NCBI GenBank assembly: GCA_963969595.1
Contig: OZ018408.1
Location: 4,151,823-4,215,822, forward strand
Length of the DNA: 64,000 bases
Direction: 5' to 3'
DNA from: Neckera pumila
Lineage: Eukaryota; Streptophyta; Bryopsida; Hypnales; Neckeraceae
The position numbers were made by a program, and so were the translations under genes. The notes below the pieces were generated by a model. That model did no database searches. It saw only the letters and a program-made list of their open reading frames with translations, and was not told where the DNA came from. Positions 1 to 12,958 of the stretch are shown piece by piece; positions within the stretch are counted from its first letter, which is position 1, and every line of letters begins with the position of its first letter.

Positions 1-82
1 TGGCCTAGTCACCGGTGGTCCCATATGTGAACAGCTCAAGTGGCTAGAAACACTGAAAAATATGCTGAAAAATCCAATTTGA

Positions 83-801
83 CCCCTAAAGGCCCAAGGC
101 CTTTTTTCTGCCAAAAAAAACACACACAAAACTGCCATTTTATAGCAAAGAGTAAAAAAAATTGATTTTTTTTCTTCTTGCACATCTAACTGTAGGATCT
201 TACACCTAACTAGTATGAGAATGTGTGGAAAATTTTTCAGATTTTTTTGATTGCACAGATTGCAAGATATCTACGTTTAAAGTGAAAAAAACAAGTTGTT
301 TAGCACATTGTGGGACTAGATTTTATGACTTTGAACATTTTTAAACTTAAATTTTTTGCGCTACAGAATTTTGAGCTTTAATTATTTATAGTGGAGAATT
401 GAGTTGAGAGTCTAGAAAAAAAAAAAGAATTAAAAAAAAGAAAATTATTGAGTAGAAGTAGGTATGAGATAGAAGGAAAATATAAAAAATTAATATCTTT
501 TAGATGAAATTAAAATGCACAAATTTCAATGGTGAGATTGTTCTAGCAAGCAAATTAAACCATATAGAATTTTATTTTTTTTAAATTGCAAAAATTGCAT
601 TCCAAAATGAATCCTACAAGAGTTATTCTTTCAAGAAGATGCTCTAATTGCCCAAAAAACAAGATTGTGCATAACTTTCTCATAAAATAATGCAAATGAA
701 ATGAATCAAAGCTTTCCAGATAGACAAAAATACAATCTATAAGAAAAATTAAAATTAAAATTTTTGCAAATTTTTTTTTTTTGCGCGCGCGCACACACAC
801 A

Positions 802-852
<51 letters not shown>

Positions 853-1036
853 TTAGAGCTTATTTGGGCATAACTTTTGTTCCCAAGCACCAATTGAAAA
901 AAAAATTATATTCCCACAAAGCTTAGCAATTTTTCTATCTTCAAAAAAGTTTCAAAAAACTACAATAAAAATTCAGCCCGTAGGTATTTGCCCAAAATCC
1001 CATTTGTCCTCCAAAGGGATAATGAACCTTTAGGGG
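83..1036. mobile_element. TTAA-type MITE, type I copy (TSD TTGA)
   Basis: The element begins CCCCTAAAGG and ends CCTTTAGGGG. It is flanked on both sides by TTGA (79-82 and 1037-1040), a matching 4-bp target duplication. The interior carries the type I signature shared with copies at 14.9, 15.9, 52.6, 56.1 and 60.2 kb: a GCAAGATATCTACG-like stretch near the left and GGGCATAACTTTTGTTCCC near the right. No coding capacity is visible, so it is non-autonomous. The termini and 4-bp duplication suggest piggyBac-type mobilisation, which is inferred because no transposase of that class is present in the window. Confidence 0.75.
783..850. repeat. (GC)n/(AC)n microsatellite
   Basis: A short GC-dinucleotide run passes into an almost pure AC-dinucleotide tract with one TA interruption. 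It lies inside the type I MITE at 83-1036 and is absent from the other copies, so it expanded after insertion. The open frame reading Cys-Val repeats across it is an artefact. Confidence 0.95.
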
Positions 1037-1040
1037 TTGA

Positions 1041-1330
1041 CTCCTAAAGGACCACAATGTTTTTTGGCCCAAAACTGCTTCAAAATACTTTTATCCAAAG
1101 CAAAGCTAAAATCTTCATCTATTCAATAACAAATGATAGGATTTAACAAAACATGTACACTTCTAAAATTTTTAAATAAGAAACTTTACCAATTGCAAGA
1201 TTGTGATGCTTGAATTTCAAAAGAAGTATTTCCAACTCTTTCCAAATGGTTCAGTAGATATAGCTTCTAAAGATGATTTTAAAGAAAACCAAATTCAAAT
1301 TTTTATATGGATTTTGGGTGCCCAAACGAC
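1041..1330. mobile_element. Possible truncated TTAA-type MITE
   Basis: Directly after the TTGA that closes the previous element, the sequence CTCCTAAAGGACCACAATG opens again like the left end of the same superfamily. The family-like phrase TTTTTTGGCCCAAAACTGC follows. No matching right end was found, so the boundary at about 1330 is approximate. Confidence 0.4.
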
Positions 1331-1941
1331 AATAACTAAGCTGGAGACTTTGCATAGATCTAAGGGATAGGTCATCCTTTCTTGAATGCATGTGTTGCTG
1401 GCACTATGACTACAAATTTAGTTAATCCTATACTTTGATGCAACAATTTGGTAAACCATTGTCTATTGTTGTTCAATCTTCAAAAAAATTTACTAATAGA
1501 TATTTTGATGATGGTGCTCTCTCCCATAGTGCTTGTGTGTACTATTGTCTCCTATGCCAACCACCAACACTAAATAATTCGTACATTGGTACCTTTGTAA
1601 ATAGTTGTTTGAATACCTTCATTTTGGCTAAATAATTGATATTATAGTTTCTAAAAGTTTAACTAAGAATTTTATACATATGATGAACAAAATTGTATCA
1701 CCAATAGATATTTTTATTAATGTGATTGGTTCATTTTATTTGGTGAAAGATGGAATTGGTTTAGGTTGATAGGAAGTTGTTTATAGCTTTGTCCTTCAAA
1801 AGATTGAATAATTGACAATAAATAAATAATCTCACTTGTAACATAATTAAGATGGTATGAAGTATAAATTAACTATTCATTTGAGATCTAACCTTCAAAT
1901 TAAATAGAAAACTAAAGTTTCAATAACAAAACAAAGCATTA
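1331..1941. other. Intergenic, no gene recognised
   Basis: AT-rich DNA. The 66-codon open frame at 1435-1635 shows no recognisable domain and is not called as a gene. Confidence 0.6.
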
Positions 1942-2221
1942 GGGGAGATTTGAGGCCTTTGATAGACTGCGAGTTCCTTTGCGTTCCCAGACTATGGAAA
2001 CGTAGGGAAGCAATTGGCTAATGTGGTTGAAATGGTGCCACGTCATTTTTCGTTTTTTTTTTTTTTTTCCTAAAATGATATTGGGGGGATATTTTATTTT
2101 ATTTTATTTTTGTTTTTATATTTTGAAAAGAAACTCTGACATCCTGTATCGGCTCATTACAGAATTTGGCCAGATTTGGGAATGGGACTGAAACAGCCCT
2201 CCAATGCCCTCAAATCTCATC
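1942..2221. mobile_element. Short TA-flanked MITE (family 2), copy a
   Basis: Member of a family of about 260-280 bp, also found at 19,490, 34,869 and 42,160. Ends are GGGGAGATTTGAGG and, on the right, CCTCAAATCTCATC, flanked by TA (1940-1941 and 2222-2223). The middle has the family phrases CGTTCCCAGACTA and GGCCAGATTTGGGAATGG. Joining the flanks gives the 14-bp palindrome AAGCATTAATGCTT. There is no coding capacity. Confidence 0.75.
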
Positions 2222-3517
2222 TAATGCTTCTTTAAAGTGTCGCTTTTATAAAATTAAATAGAAAATATTCAAATATCACTCTTTGAGTGTATTATTGTAG
2301 TTCTAATTTTATTAGTCAAGTTCCTTTTTATTGTAGAGCACTCTATTTCCGCAACCTTTGCAAATCTACAATAAAATGTTAGAAAATATTTTTTTGGTAA
2401 AATGAAAAAACATTAAATTATAAATCTACAAGAAAATGTTGATTTTTTTGGATAAAATTTAAAAATATAATTTCACTAATTTTAACATTAACAAATTATT
2501 GATTACTATTTAGTTCTCTCTAATAACAAATTAAATGTTTACCAAAATATGATTTATTCACAATTATTATAAGATATTCCAACATGTAAAAAATTTGAAA
2601 TCATTTTCTTGAAGAATACCAACGTTCAAGACATTTTCTAAAGTTTACTGCTATTTTTCTTTAATTCCCATATTGAATCGTTTTTTCAAGTACCAAGTCC
2701 ACTTTTTTTTCTATTTTTTGCAATCCAGATAGAAATTATATATATATTTCGCCCCACACATTGAAGAGTATTGTAATGCATTATCCAATTATAAATGCAA
2801 ACTATACTGATGTAGTACACGCATCGTGCGACAAGTTCAACAAGTGAACTACCTCCGCCACAATCAGTTTCCCTAGGGGCTCCCCCTCTCTTTGTCTTTG
2901 TAAGCATTGTTGTTATAACTCCGCATCATCACCCTGCAACAATTATTCTAGAAGCTCGTTTGTTACTACTATGGACGTATGGGCGAATGGGTAGTATAGG
3001 TGAACAAATTTTTCAGTAAGGCCTGCCTGTAAAGTCATCTCAAGCACAGTGCAGTAAGTATTTGCCTAGAAAATGCAGATTATTTTACAGGCAAGGACAA
3101 TGAAAGAAAAAAATTGCCCCCAGAGTGGGTGAAAATTTCTCCTCAGCTTGACCATCCCCCTGGCCGCGGCCCCTCTGTACTTGAGTGATGATATGGATGT
3201 AACTTCTCTCTGTCATTTGAGTGACCCGTAAAATGACCCTAAACTTACTTGCTTGTTGGCATTGGTGAGGGAGCTCATGTTCTTGACAGAAGTGAAACTC
3301 TTTCTCTGGCACAAAGCCATCTGCTTTTTTTCACAAGCCAAAAAAATATGGACAAACAGCTTCAGGTTGCACAGGAAATTGTAAGTTATGTGACACTTTA
3401 ACATAATTGTACATGTACAATGTCATGTATCTACACCGACAAAATATTGACAATAGTCATCAACATATACAACTTAGGACTGGAGTCTACCCTACCAAAT
3501 TGAGCCAGCAGATTTAA
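2222..3517. other. Intergenic, no gene recognised
   Basis: AT-rich to about 2.7 kb, then more balanced composition to 3.5 kb. Overlapping minus-strand open frames near 3,085-3,404 show no family features. Nothing else is supported. Confidence 0.55.
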
Positions 3518-4469
3518 CCCTCAAACGACGAGCTAGTCACCATCGGTACCGTTTGCTTAAAAAAAGAACCCAAAAACATTTGTTGGAGGTCAATCTATTG
3601 TGCAAGAGCTTTGCTTTTTCACACGAAATTCCAAGGATGAACATCTGGGTGATTGCAAGAAAGACCGGTACTAAGAAGTACTAAAACATTGTCACAAAAG
3701 GAATGTTGAAGCTTCCTTTTGCAATAACTTCTGAAGCGTGACTTACATGAGCTTGAAATTTTTATTGGAGATTCTTCTTTTGAGTTTCATTATATCTCAT
3801 ATTTTCCAGAAATTTTCAAAAATCATTTTCTATTTAAAAATCATTTAAATTAATTTGTCAAGTTTTGAGTTTTAGGGTTTTCACTACGTAAGGAGTCCCC
3901 AAATTTAATGACTTGGAGCTGAAATTTCTATGATCTATTTCCATAGTAGGAACTCATGTTTCTACCAAGGGGCATTAAACAATATTTTTTTTTATATCCT
4001 CTACGTCCATGCAAAGAGGGCTCCCTTGCGAACGCAATTCTGAACATTGAAGATGGTTTTAGGATCATTTTTTTGGTGGAATCTCTTCACCATAAAGTCT
4101 TCTCAAATGTCATTTTTTTAATTTAAAAAAAAATTACTTTTCCTATTTTTTACAAATTAAAATGTCAAAGTATGTATTTTCTTGGGATTCTACACTTTTC
4201 TAGTTCTCCTATTTAGAGAATTTTTTTTTGCTTTTCCTTCATAGGGTACCTTCTTCTTATAGGTTTATACATTTTTCATATTTTTCATAATTTTAAAAAA
4301 ATGTTTTTCTATTTTTATAGTACTCCCCCAAAAATGGTTGAAAATGGCCAAAGTGGAACAAAAACTGAAGGTCTTTCATGCAATCACCCACCTGCACTTC
4401 TATCCTACATAATAAAAGGGTTGTTTATCATCCATTAGCCAGTAAACATGCCATGGCATTGTTCAAGGG
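3518..4469. mobile_element. TTAA-flanked element, type IV (long copy)
   Basis: Preceded by TTAA (3514-3517) and followed by TTAA (4470-4473). It starts CCCTCAAACGACGAGCTAGT and ends TGTTCAAGGG, whose reverse complement is CCCTTGAACA. The left arm resembles the 229-bp element at 5700 (GCTAGTCAC, then CACACAAAATTCC-like text), and the CCATGGC near the right end is shared too. The right TTAA is also the left TTAA of the next element, so the two abut. Non-coding. Confidence 0.6.
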
Positions 4470-4473
4470 TTAA

Positions 4474-5353
4474 CCCCTAAAGGTTTTGACTATGTTTTCA
4501 CCCAAAAAGCTCCAAAACTCCCATTTCTAGTACAAGTACCAATTTTTGGAAAAAAACACATTTTTGGACACATGTCACTGTAGGATCTTGTAGTAAACTA
4601 GTTCAAGAAGGTGTGGAAAAAACTCAGGAATCTTCACCATGTTGATTGTAAGATATTAGCATGTAAAGTGACAAAACCACTTTTCTGGTCCCTGCAAAAA
4701 ATCGGGCAACTACACTTCACAAGGTCACATTTGTATGAAAAAATGTCAAAAATGATTGTAATTTTTTGGATTCATTCTTCAAGGTAAGTTGGCTACATGC
4801 TTGAAAATTTTCAAATCATTTGGAATTGTACAGCATATAGGAAAAAAATAGTAAGTAGAAAGAAGTAGAGAATGATTCAAAATACTAAACTGTTGACAAT
4901 TTAGTTACAAAAATTCCAATCCCAATGGTTGTAATGTTGTGATAATCAATCTACACCTTATGTTTTGATTTTCTTCCAAAAGTATTGAAAATTGAGTTAA
5001 ATAAAGGACTTCAAAGTTTATTTGAGAGTAGAGATTCCATAACTACCCGCAAACTACTCAAAACTCAAAATCCTCTTACCTTTCGTCTCAAAAATCAAAA
5101 TGGAATGATTCAAAGCTTTCCTTGTGTATATAAATCTAGAGAACCAATTTCAAAGAAGAGCAATGAAAACTACATATGATACCATAATTTTTTAGCCATG
5201 TAGGCAAAAGTTATGAAAATTATTGGGCTTTAAATCCACTTCTCGGGAAAATGTTGTGTGAAAATTTCAAAGAAAAAAAATAAAATCTCTATTCGTAGTG
5301 AGCTGCCCAAAATCGCTATATTGCCAAAACAACACCGTTTGGTCCTTTAGGGG
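4474..5353. mobile_element. TTAA-flanked MITE, type II copy (reverse)
   Basis: Flanked by TTAA at 4470-4473 and 5354-5357. Starts CCCCTAAAGG and ends CCTTTAGGGG. Its interior is the reverse complement of the type II copies at 18,441 and 51,583; the shared part includes GATTCAAAGCTTTCC and the region matching ATATACGTGGAAAGC. The open frame at 4985-5179 lies inside and is also partly open in sister copies, but has no recognisable domain. Confidence 0.8.
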
Positions 5354-5562
5354 TTAAGGCTTCAATTGACCTACCCTGGCCCCAATCAGCAAGTAGTTCA
5401 CAGTGATAAGTATTGTCCTCATCAGGTCCTAAATTTACTTCATTTTTCACCTTTTGTAAATTGAACAGAGGTGAAGAGCCGTTTTATTATGAAAAGTTTG
5501 TTTTCTAGGTGTAGTCAAAATTCAGTCTTAATCCTATTGTGTCTCTTTCTACTGTTGCATAA

Positions 5563-5695
5563 CCCTTGAAGGATGCTGAGGTCAAAAAGTGTCCGATGGA
5601 TGACTTTATTGTTCACTATATAAACAAATAATGCACCTTTTGATCCAATACTCGGAGTAGTTTTGAGTCTATCTTGGTCAGGGAGGTCGCATCCT
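5563..5695. mobile_element. Short TTAA-like element (type III), decayed
   Basis: Left end CCCTTGAAGGATGC follows ATAA. The right end GGTCGCATCC runs into TTAA at 5696-5699. A related right end (GGTTGTATCCTTCAAGGA then TTAA) occurs at 43.59-43.61 kb, and both carry AAAAGTGTCC and GCACCT. The terminal match on the right has eroded here. Confidence 0.45.
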
Positions 5696-5699
5696 TTAA

Positions 5700-5928
5700 C
5701 CCTTGAACGTCAGGCTAGTCACTATGGAAATCATCCCTTTTGATAGTGTATGACAGCATCTTCTTTGAAAAAACCTAAACCAATACTCACTGGAGGTCAA
5801 ACTACTATTCATGATCTCCCCTTTCCACACAAAATTCCTAGGATAATAGTTGCATTTCTGTCCTACAGCAAAGGATTCTCTGTCATTCATCAGACAAAAA
5901 TGGCCATGGCGTCATCTATGGGTTAGGG
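5700..5928. mobile_element. Short TTAA-flanked element (type IV), 229 bp
   Basis: Flanked by TTAA at 5696-5699 and 5929-5932. Begins CCCTTGAACGTCAGG and ends GGGTTAGGG. A sister of nearly the same size lies at 43,615-43,837. It abuts the type III element on its left. Confidence 0.55.
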
Positions 5929-5932
5929 TTAA

Positions 5933-8570
5933 TTGAATTCCTTTGGGACTCTAGGAAATGACTCCATGAGTTATGCTTTCAATGCAGGCGTTACTGTATT
6001 TTTGGATGCAAACTAGAGGAGGAGTCCTTGTAGGTGGAAGCACTCATCAGTTTAGTTTTACTTTTTTTCTTCTTCTTCTTCCAATTGATCACCGTTGCCG
6101 TGTTCGTGCAACTCATCAGCATGGTTGCGTCCACCCCAGTGATTTCAAAAACACAACAGGCCATGATGAGGCAGTGCAAATGCTTGCAAAGCTCCTATCG
6201 GTGCACCTTCATCAACTGAATGCAACTTAAGGTTTTGGTGTTCATGCATGATTTGATGATTGTGTGCTCCCAATGGACTGGACGACACTAGAACTGGACT
6301 GTCGTTGTTTGTACACTACAGTACTGTACAAGAAGGAGCTCAAGAAGGTGAAAAGTCTCCCTCCAGGCAAAGAGCCATGTCCCTCTTGGCTTCATTCACG
6401 CATGCATTCATTAATTAATTAATGCGGCCACCACAATAGAGTGAAAAATCTCACAAACAAAGCATCATGTCCGTCATGAGCACCCAGTTGTTGCAGGACT
6501 CCTTGGAGCATCATGCTCCTAATTCCAAGGTCTTCATCTCACTTTGAGTTCCTGATTATTTTAACCCTTCTCGAGATGGGTAGTAGTTGGGACATGATAA
6601 TGCCAACTTGTCCTGCGCCTGCTTGAATCTCAAACGTCCACATGGATGTACTTCCTTGTGGATTCGAGGGGCTGGAATTGAAGTTATTGAACGAAAGCCA
6701 GGGGGTATGACTTCTTATGATCCGCGACTGACTAGCCAATGAGCGGAAGCTGACATTGTTGCGTTGAAAACGGAGCTTGTAATTGTGTGTTTTTTTTCCT
6801 TTTTTTATTTCCTTTTTTTTCTTTTTGGTGCAAACAAAAAGACAATTTCACAGCCTGGAAGCGAGTGAGAGATTGCAGGCTGACCCCCAACACCAGGAGT
6901 ACATTTTACAATCATGTTTCACGGGTAATCCACAGAATCTGTGCAACAGTTAGCTAGCTAGCTAGGCAGGGAACAGAGGCCTACTAACTGGAAAATGGCA
7001 GTGAAGCATGTTTTGAAAAAAAAAAAAATTGCGGGTACCATGAAATTGCTGAGATTACCTGCTGTTGGTCAGTACGACAACTTAATTGCGTGCTGCTGAT
7101 GCTGGTCTGTTGAAATTCAAAGGAGCTCATCAGGGTAGGCAAAATGATCCACATAGACATTAGACAGAGATGGGTCGTCTTCACACTTTTGAGACAACAA
7201 CTAGGACGGTGGACTTTTACTCCATATTTGCAATGATGTGGAAGATCACGTGATTCCACACAATGTTCGTTACAATCCAGATCGCCTGACAAATGAGGAC
7301 GCCCTGGGCTGCGTTCACATTACCACATCGGTTGTTGCGGAAATGCGGAGGGGCTGTACTTGATGTTGCGGTCAGGTGATGGGGTGTGTTTTTTTCCTCT
7401 TCCTTTCCACAGGCTTCAGCATCCAAAGTGGGCAATGTGGGGAAAAGACCGTACGGAGTATAATTGAGATATCATTCCAAAAGAAGAAGACCCTGGTCTC
7501 TTTTTGAGACTGTTTCAGGACTGCGTCACCGCCGGAGGTTTTCAACATGTATGGTCACGGGATGGTCACGAGATTTGAATCAAAATAGCAAGCGCCTGCC
7601 TGCCTGGAGAAGGGCCTCTTGAAACTTCGAAGTCAGTCGAGCAGCTTTAGTTTACTTACAAAACAGTACCTTCTTGCGTAAATGGAAAGCATTTGACTTA
7701 TTCCCCTTGGAATGTCGTGAGGACAAAATTCAATACAAGCAGCTCCATGTCCGCCTTTTGGCAGGAGGGTGTGTGGACTTGTTGGGTTCATTGTTTGATT
7801 TGTTGTTTCCACATGTGGCCTAAGTCAATTGTTGATGTATGTGTTACAAACTTTTATTATTTTTATAACTGTGAATTCCCATTTTCTTGGAAATAGGACA
7901 AATAGTTAGAATGGAAGACAAGTGTGTTTCGGACAATAATATTGTGGCAAATGGGCAAGATATTCTGGGAATGTCATAGAAGAGAGGGTCAGATTTTAAA
8001 AGGTGCAAGTGTGTACCATTCTTTAGGAGTCACAAGAAAATCCACCCTTCTCCACTGTGGCAATCAAAAAAGAAAATGAACAAAATCTAATATTTGTTAT
8101 TAAGAGTATGTACTCCGTATTTGAGTGTCCAACACCTATCTTTTTGTAATTTTTTGAACCGCTTCCTGATGTAAACTTTCCAAGTTTGGGGCGCTAAGGA
8201 CCCTCCCCATGAATGCTTATTTTGCTGTTTCCCCTGTTGTTGAAATATTTAACTTAGAACTATAAAAACCATCAACAGGTCTGGTAAACACAGGTCTGGT
8301 AAACAGAGATGTTCTCTTTAACTTACTGAGGCATGAGACGGATTCAACACAAAGTCTTGCCTCAATCTCTAACAATCAAACTAAACTCCATTCCACACAA
8401 AGCATACACCACCGTAGATTCATAATCGCTCGTACCAAAGATGTTATTTTGTAGTTACAGAAGGTACACAATCTACAAAACGATAACATAGGAACCAATT
8501 TGCAATCGGGACTCAAAGTTCTGTGCATATAAACAGTGCTAACTATGGACATCCTGAAATGCGCGAAGCT
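5933..8570. other. Intergenic, more GC-balanced, no gene recognised
   Basis: This 2.6-kb stretch is less AT-rich than the transposon blocks and looks single-copy within the window. Several short open frames occur on both strands (for example 5,973-6,230 and 7,693-7,896) but none shows a domain or splice-supported model. It contains pyrimidine runs (6,060-6,085 and 6,790-6,825), an ATTAATTAATTAATG run at 6,410, an AGCTAGCTAGCTAG run at 6,951, and ACTCCGTA-type motifs at about 7,454 and 8,108. The part just below 8,570 is expected to hold the formamidase 3' UTR. Confidence 0.5.
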
Positions 8571-11500
8571 CTAAGCAGCAGAGCGGTTCTTCTGCGTGGG
8601 CATGCTGCCCTTGTAAGGGACCGACGGACAGTCGCCCCGTTTGATGAGGCGTGGTCCAACTGGAGGTCCACCCTTCTTGGGACGGATGTCCTGCATTAAA
8701 ACACACATTCAAAAAGCCCGAATCAGGACAAGAACAAACTTGAAGCTCCTATTTCTTTCAACCCGTCAGCAGAGAGAATACAAGAGAGGGTACTAAACTA
8801 TGATCTTGTCTCCTATACTAACCCCTGTTATCAACATCAACTCATCTTTTCATACACTATTTTCATACACTAGGTTGGACTTCAATTAGCAAGTGGCGTA
8901 AGTATGACTTGGCTAAATGCCTGTGGCCACTGCTCTTTGAATGGAAATAGGCTTGTCCTTCAATAGTGGTCTACAACCTCCCACGTTGAATGATTGCAAA
9001 AGAAATTCTTACACAGTGATAAAAACATTCTCTCAAGAGACTTTGGCTCTTACACCCAAAGTGATCTCTCACGAGCTCTACAGTGATCACCCACATATCA
9101 TGCTCCTACATACTGGTAAAAATGCTTAAAGTGGCGTGAATAGTATTGTCTATATATTTCACCCCTGTGAACATTCTCTAAGTCCAGGGTCTCACCTACA
9201 ACAATTGCATTCCCTTGCAACAAATAGTAAGACATGACGATGTCTGATGACATACCTGATCAAAAATAGAAATAGGAATAGCAAGTGTAGCGCATGCGTT
9301 TGGCACATCCACAATTCCAGAAATGCGACCCTCACAAGGGCAACAAGACAGAAGCAAGTAGACCTGCCAGCAAACGATGTCACCAACACATATTGCAGTC
9401 CATTGAGAAACTGACTTACCTCGAACCCAATAGAAGTCACAGTAGGTTTCAGCAAACCCGTTGAATTCTAAACTTCATCCCTAGTTTGTTGGCACAAAAC
9501 ATGTAAGCTAAGGTGAAAAGCTCTAGTACATTCTCCATGCAGACTTCTTCATCTCCCATTCTTCGTCTCTCATGCGCACTGATTTAGGTTTCAGCCAGTT
9601 TGATGAAAATGCTATCTGGAGAACTTTGAAGAGGGCATGTCCACCATTCATCGAGATGCGGGAGCACAGACCCGAGACTCCCCTTAACCATCTGTGCAAT
9701 AGCAATGCAAGGGAAATTCAGATTGTTGCAATGATCGGAGGGAGGGATTAGAACACCGACCTGTTCCTTGGTGTACCCGAACTTGGAAAGGTAATCAATG
9801 CAGCTGAGCACCGCCCGTTTGTAAGCAACACTGGCATCCAGGTAATGCTGCTTGCCATTCTCGTCCACGCTCAAGCCCTCGAACACCAACCACTCGGAGA
9901 ATCGAGGCTCCAGAGGGCCGATTTCGAAGATGGGGTTCACATGGAGCTTGGTTGGTCCCATGGGGGTCAAGTACTGCTCCATTCCTCCTCGCATGATCGA
10001 GCACCTGCATTTGGGTGACAATGGTAGGTAAACAGATCACCAACAGGAATCAAGGACACAAATCAACAACAGCTAGAAACCGTAAACAAGACAGCTTCCG
10101 AGGATTATACGAATGCTTCACTTCAGCTTGAGATTAAAACAAAGATACGGAACTATGACAAGCTGGCAATGAACCAGAGTATAAGACCATCTCAAAAACT
10201 ATGAATGCGATGACAACATCGAAACCACAGGAGCATGGAAGCAAGAAGAAGAAAGATGGCATGTACTTGAGCTCGAGGAAGCCGCTCATCTCGATGGCGC
10301 CACAAAAGGAGACCTCGCCATCACCCTGCGAGAAGTGCATGTCGCCCATACTGAGATTGGCTCCTTCAATGAACACCGGGAAGTACACTTTGCACCCTCT
10401 GCTCAAGTTTTTGATGTCGCAGTTGCCGCCATTCTCTCGCCCGGGAATGGTCCTACATGCTTCCGCGGCGATTCGCTCCCAGTCTTTAGTCCCCTTCTCC
10501 ACCTAAGCAAACACAGCCATACCCAGAATCGTCTCAGCACTGGAGGAAAGCGATTTGGAGATCCAAAAGTTTATCCACTTTCAAAAAACCTGTTTGGACT
10601 GCACTGAGTGCGTTTGTCACTTTTGAAACACGCTTCAACATTACCGAGTATCAATTTGAGCTTGAAAAACCCGTAAGTTTGAGATTTATCAATATTCACA
10701 ATCCAGTTTCGAGCTAAGCAGAGGTTTCAATTGAAAAATGTAAGTGTTTAAAAGTTCCCAGTCTGAATTTCGTTCAAGAACGAAAAGGAATGAAAACCCT
10801 ACGTGAGGATCACCTTGCCCAGAAGAGCTCCCTTGGTCTGCGGCAGAAGGGCAAGTGGGCGGGTGTGCAAATGCTTGCCCAAAGTGATTGAATTCTCGCC
10901 CTCCTCCACCAGTGCTTTCTCCCGTTCGTTCCAGATGTCCAGCAGCTCCTTCGAAGGAGCCGTGCCGATGAGGCCCGGGTGAATCAGACCCGGGAAACGC
11001 ACCCCTGCAAGAACAATCACGGACAACAATCATCTCGGTACGTCAGCTTCATAAATGCAACATGAGCGCAAACTGAACCATGATTGCAGACACATCAATG
11101 GTTCCCCCATTGATGGTGGTAATGTAAGGTCTCCATTCACCATACGGGTGAACATTGAACCTTTCCCTAAAATAACATAGAAACGTGCACCATCTACAGT
11201 TTGCACATTTATTCTGTGGTAAGCTACAAACCAATTGCAAATGTCAAAAGATCAAGTATTTTCACAACTAGCACACTTCAAAGCTCACCTGTATGGTCAA
11301 TGGAGACGCTAATGTACTGTATGGTGAATGAAGCCTCTGTCGACCTTACCTGGGATGTGGCGAGACGACGCCCAGATCCCCTCGAAGTCCCAGATGGCTT
11401 TGCAAGCGTTGGGGAAGTGGTCCGTGAGGAAGCCTCCGCCGTTTTCTCGGTCGAAAATGCCCGTGAACCCCCACTCGTCGCCCGGCAAGGGACCCAAGTT

Positions 11501-12365
11501 CAGAATCTCCACCACCAGCAAATCGCCGGGCATCGCCGCTCGGCCGGCCGTGTCCGTCACGCGGATCGGCCCACTCAAATTGTGAACCTACGGCCCAGGT
11601 TTAGGATCAGTAGTGGGTTTCAAAGCACATAACATTCTTGTACATGGAGGCAGGGGGATTCTTCTACTGTCACTCTAACAAGTATAGCTCGTGTTGCAGT
11701 GGCTCACAATTCATGGGCAACCTTGCATACAAGATTTTCTACAGTAAAAGCAGCCTTGATTCATGGTAAGCAAGGCTCCCCTGCCTTGAAGTTCAAGAAT
11801 GGTATGCAATCTGGGAAACAAGTAATGTTCAGTGATGACTACAGCTTCTAACGTTGGAATGGAATGAGAGGATCAACAGGAGGGCGCAAAAGTGCTGCAT
11901 ACTTTCAAACCCTAAATTCTTTCGATTTGTCTTCCCTGTTGGAGCCATCCAGAAGTGTCTCGAATCCCAACCATGAAGATCCGTCTTCAAAGTTGAAAAT
12001 TCTTACTTCAAGTTCCGCTGTTGCAGAAATGCGAGTGCGCATTCTGTCGAACGATGAAATTGGCTAAACCCCACTACTGATTTAATTGTGATTGATCGAG
12101 TTCGCCAGACCCGAAGAGTGAGAGACACAAATTTACTTACCAACGTGAGGTCGACATTCTTCATATCCTCGGCGCTGTCATTGTTTCCAATTTGCCTGCC
12201 GGTCCAGTCCACAGTCTCCACACGGAACACCTCGCCCTCCTCCACCGTTCCTACGGCCGGAATCTCCGGGTGCCACCGGTTTTGAAGCGCCACTTTCTGC
12301 TCCCACGGACGCTTGTTGGGGTCCACGGTCACCATTGCCCGCGGCGTCTTGATCAAAGGCGCCAT
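8571..12365 (-). CDS. Formamidase (acetamidase/formamidase family)
   Basis: Hydrolyses formamide to formate and ammonia; expected to be cytosolic, since no signal peptide is seen. Seven coding exons: 12365-12141, 11587-11350, 11004-10814, 10502-10267, 10004-9761, 9363-9256 and 8690-8571. All introns are GT-AG and the phases agree at every junction, giving 453 aa, close to the roughly 450 aa known for plant homologues. The chain runs through the family (FmdA/AmdA): MAPLIKTPRAMVTVD at the start, then GDLLVVEILNLGPLPGDEWG, GVRFPGLIHPGLIGTAPS, RTIPGRENGGNCD, MHFSQGDGEVSFCGAIEM, LTPMGPT, HVNPIFEIGPLEPRFSEW, LLLSCCPCEGR and DIRPKKGGPPVGPRL. Start chosen as the first ATG, just inside a predicted 5'-UTR intron acceptor. 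No frameshift or stop was found, so the gene looks functional. Paralogue-level identity and true substrate range cannot be read from sequence. Confidence 0.96.
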
Positions 12366-12958
12366 GGATCAAGTTCTGCACAAAACAGCAAGTATTTGCA
12401 GAGCAACAAGCAGTTTATACACCACAATTCGTGCTCTTGCTCTAAAAAACATCATTCAAGCACAATGCAGCAACAATCAAGGCCATCAATGGGTCACAAA
12501 CCAATCAATCAATTCACGACTCAATCCCAGCGAGCCAAGTACTACCAAAGAAAATCACGCTGCAAGTCGACCCTTCAAGAGCCCTGAGGTCTGTGATACG
12601 AGGATGCGTTCTCCATGTACGAGGTTTGGAAATGGCCCGCAAAGGGTTTCACACATACAGAAATAGAGAAAAAAAACAATGAGAGAAGAGGCAAGGTAAA
12701 CTACCAGTGACGGATTACAAAACGTAATTGATCGGTCACGGGATTTTCTAATGGGAGTTGGAACCAGGAAAGGCAACTGTTGCTTCAACCGAGAAAGTTG
12801 GCTGCAACTAAACTTCAATAAGTGCCAAACCTCGCAGTACTAGAATCCAGAAGAGATGTAATCAATATGTTGATACAGCAAACAGAAAACCGCTCGAGGG
12901 CTTCCAACGATGTTGCAGAGTTTCAGTTTGCAATGGCCAGTTGATAGCAAAACTCACC
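12366..12958 (-). other. Probable 5'-UTR intron of the formamidase gene
   Basis: On the minus strand an acceptor (TTTTGTGCAG then AACTTG) ends 10 bases before the start codon, leaving a second UTR exon at 12375-12366. A good donor (CAG then GTGAGT) lies at 12958/12957, giving a 582-bp intron (12957-12376). The signals are visible; that they are used is inferred. Confidence 0.6.

Noticed and set aside
555..893. 112-codon minus-strand open frame with Cys-Val repeats
   Set aside because: It is translation of an AC microsatellite inside a MITE; the rest has no domain.
11201..11632. 143-codon plus-strand frame and 11,328-11,585 opposite the formamidase exon 2
   Set aside because: Shadow of the minus-strand formamidase exon, whose protein family match and splice sites are clear.
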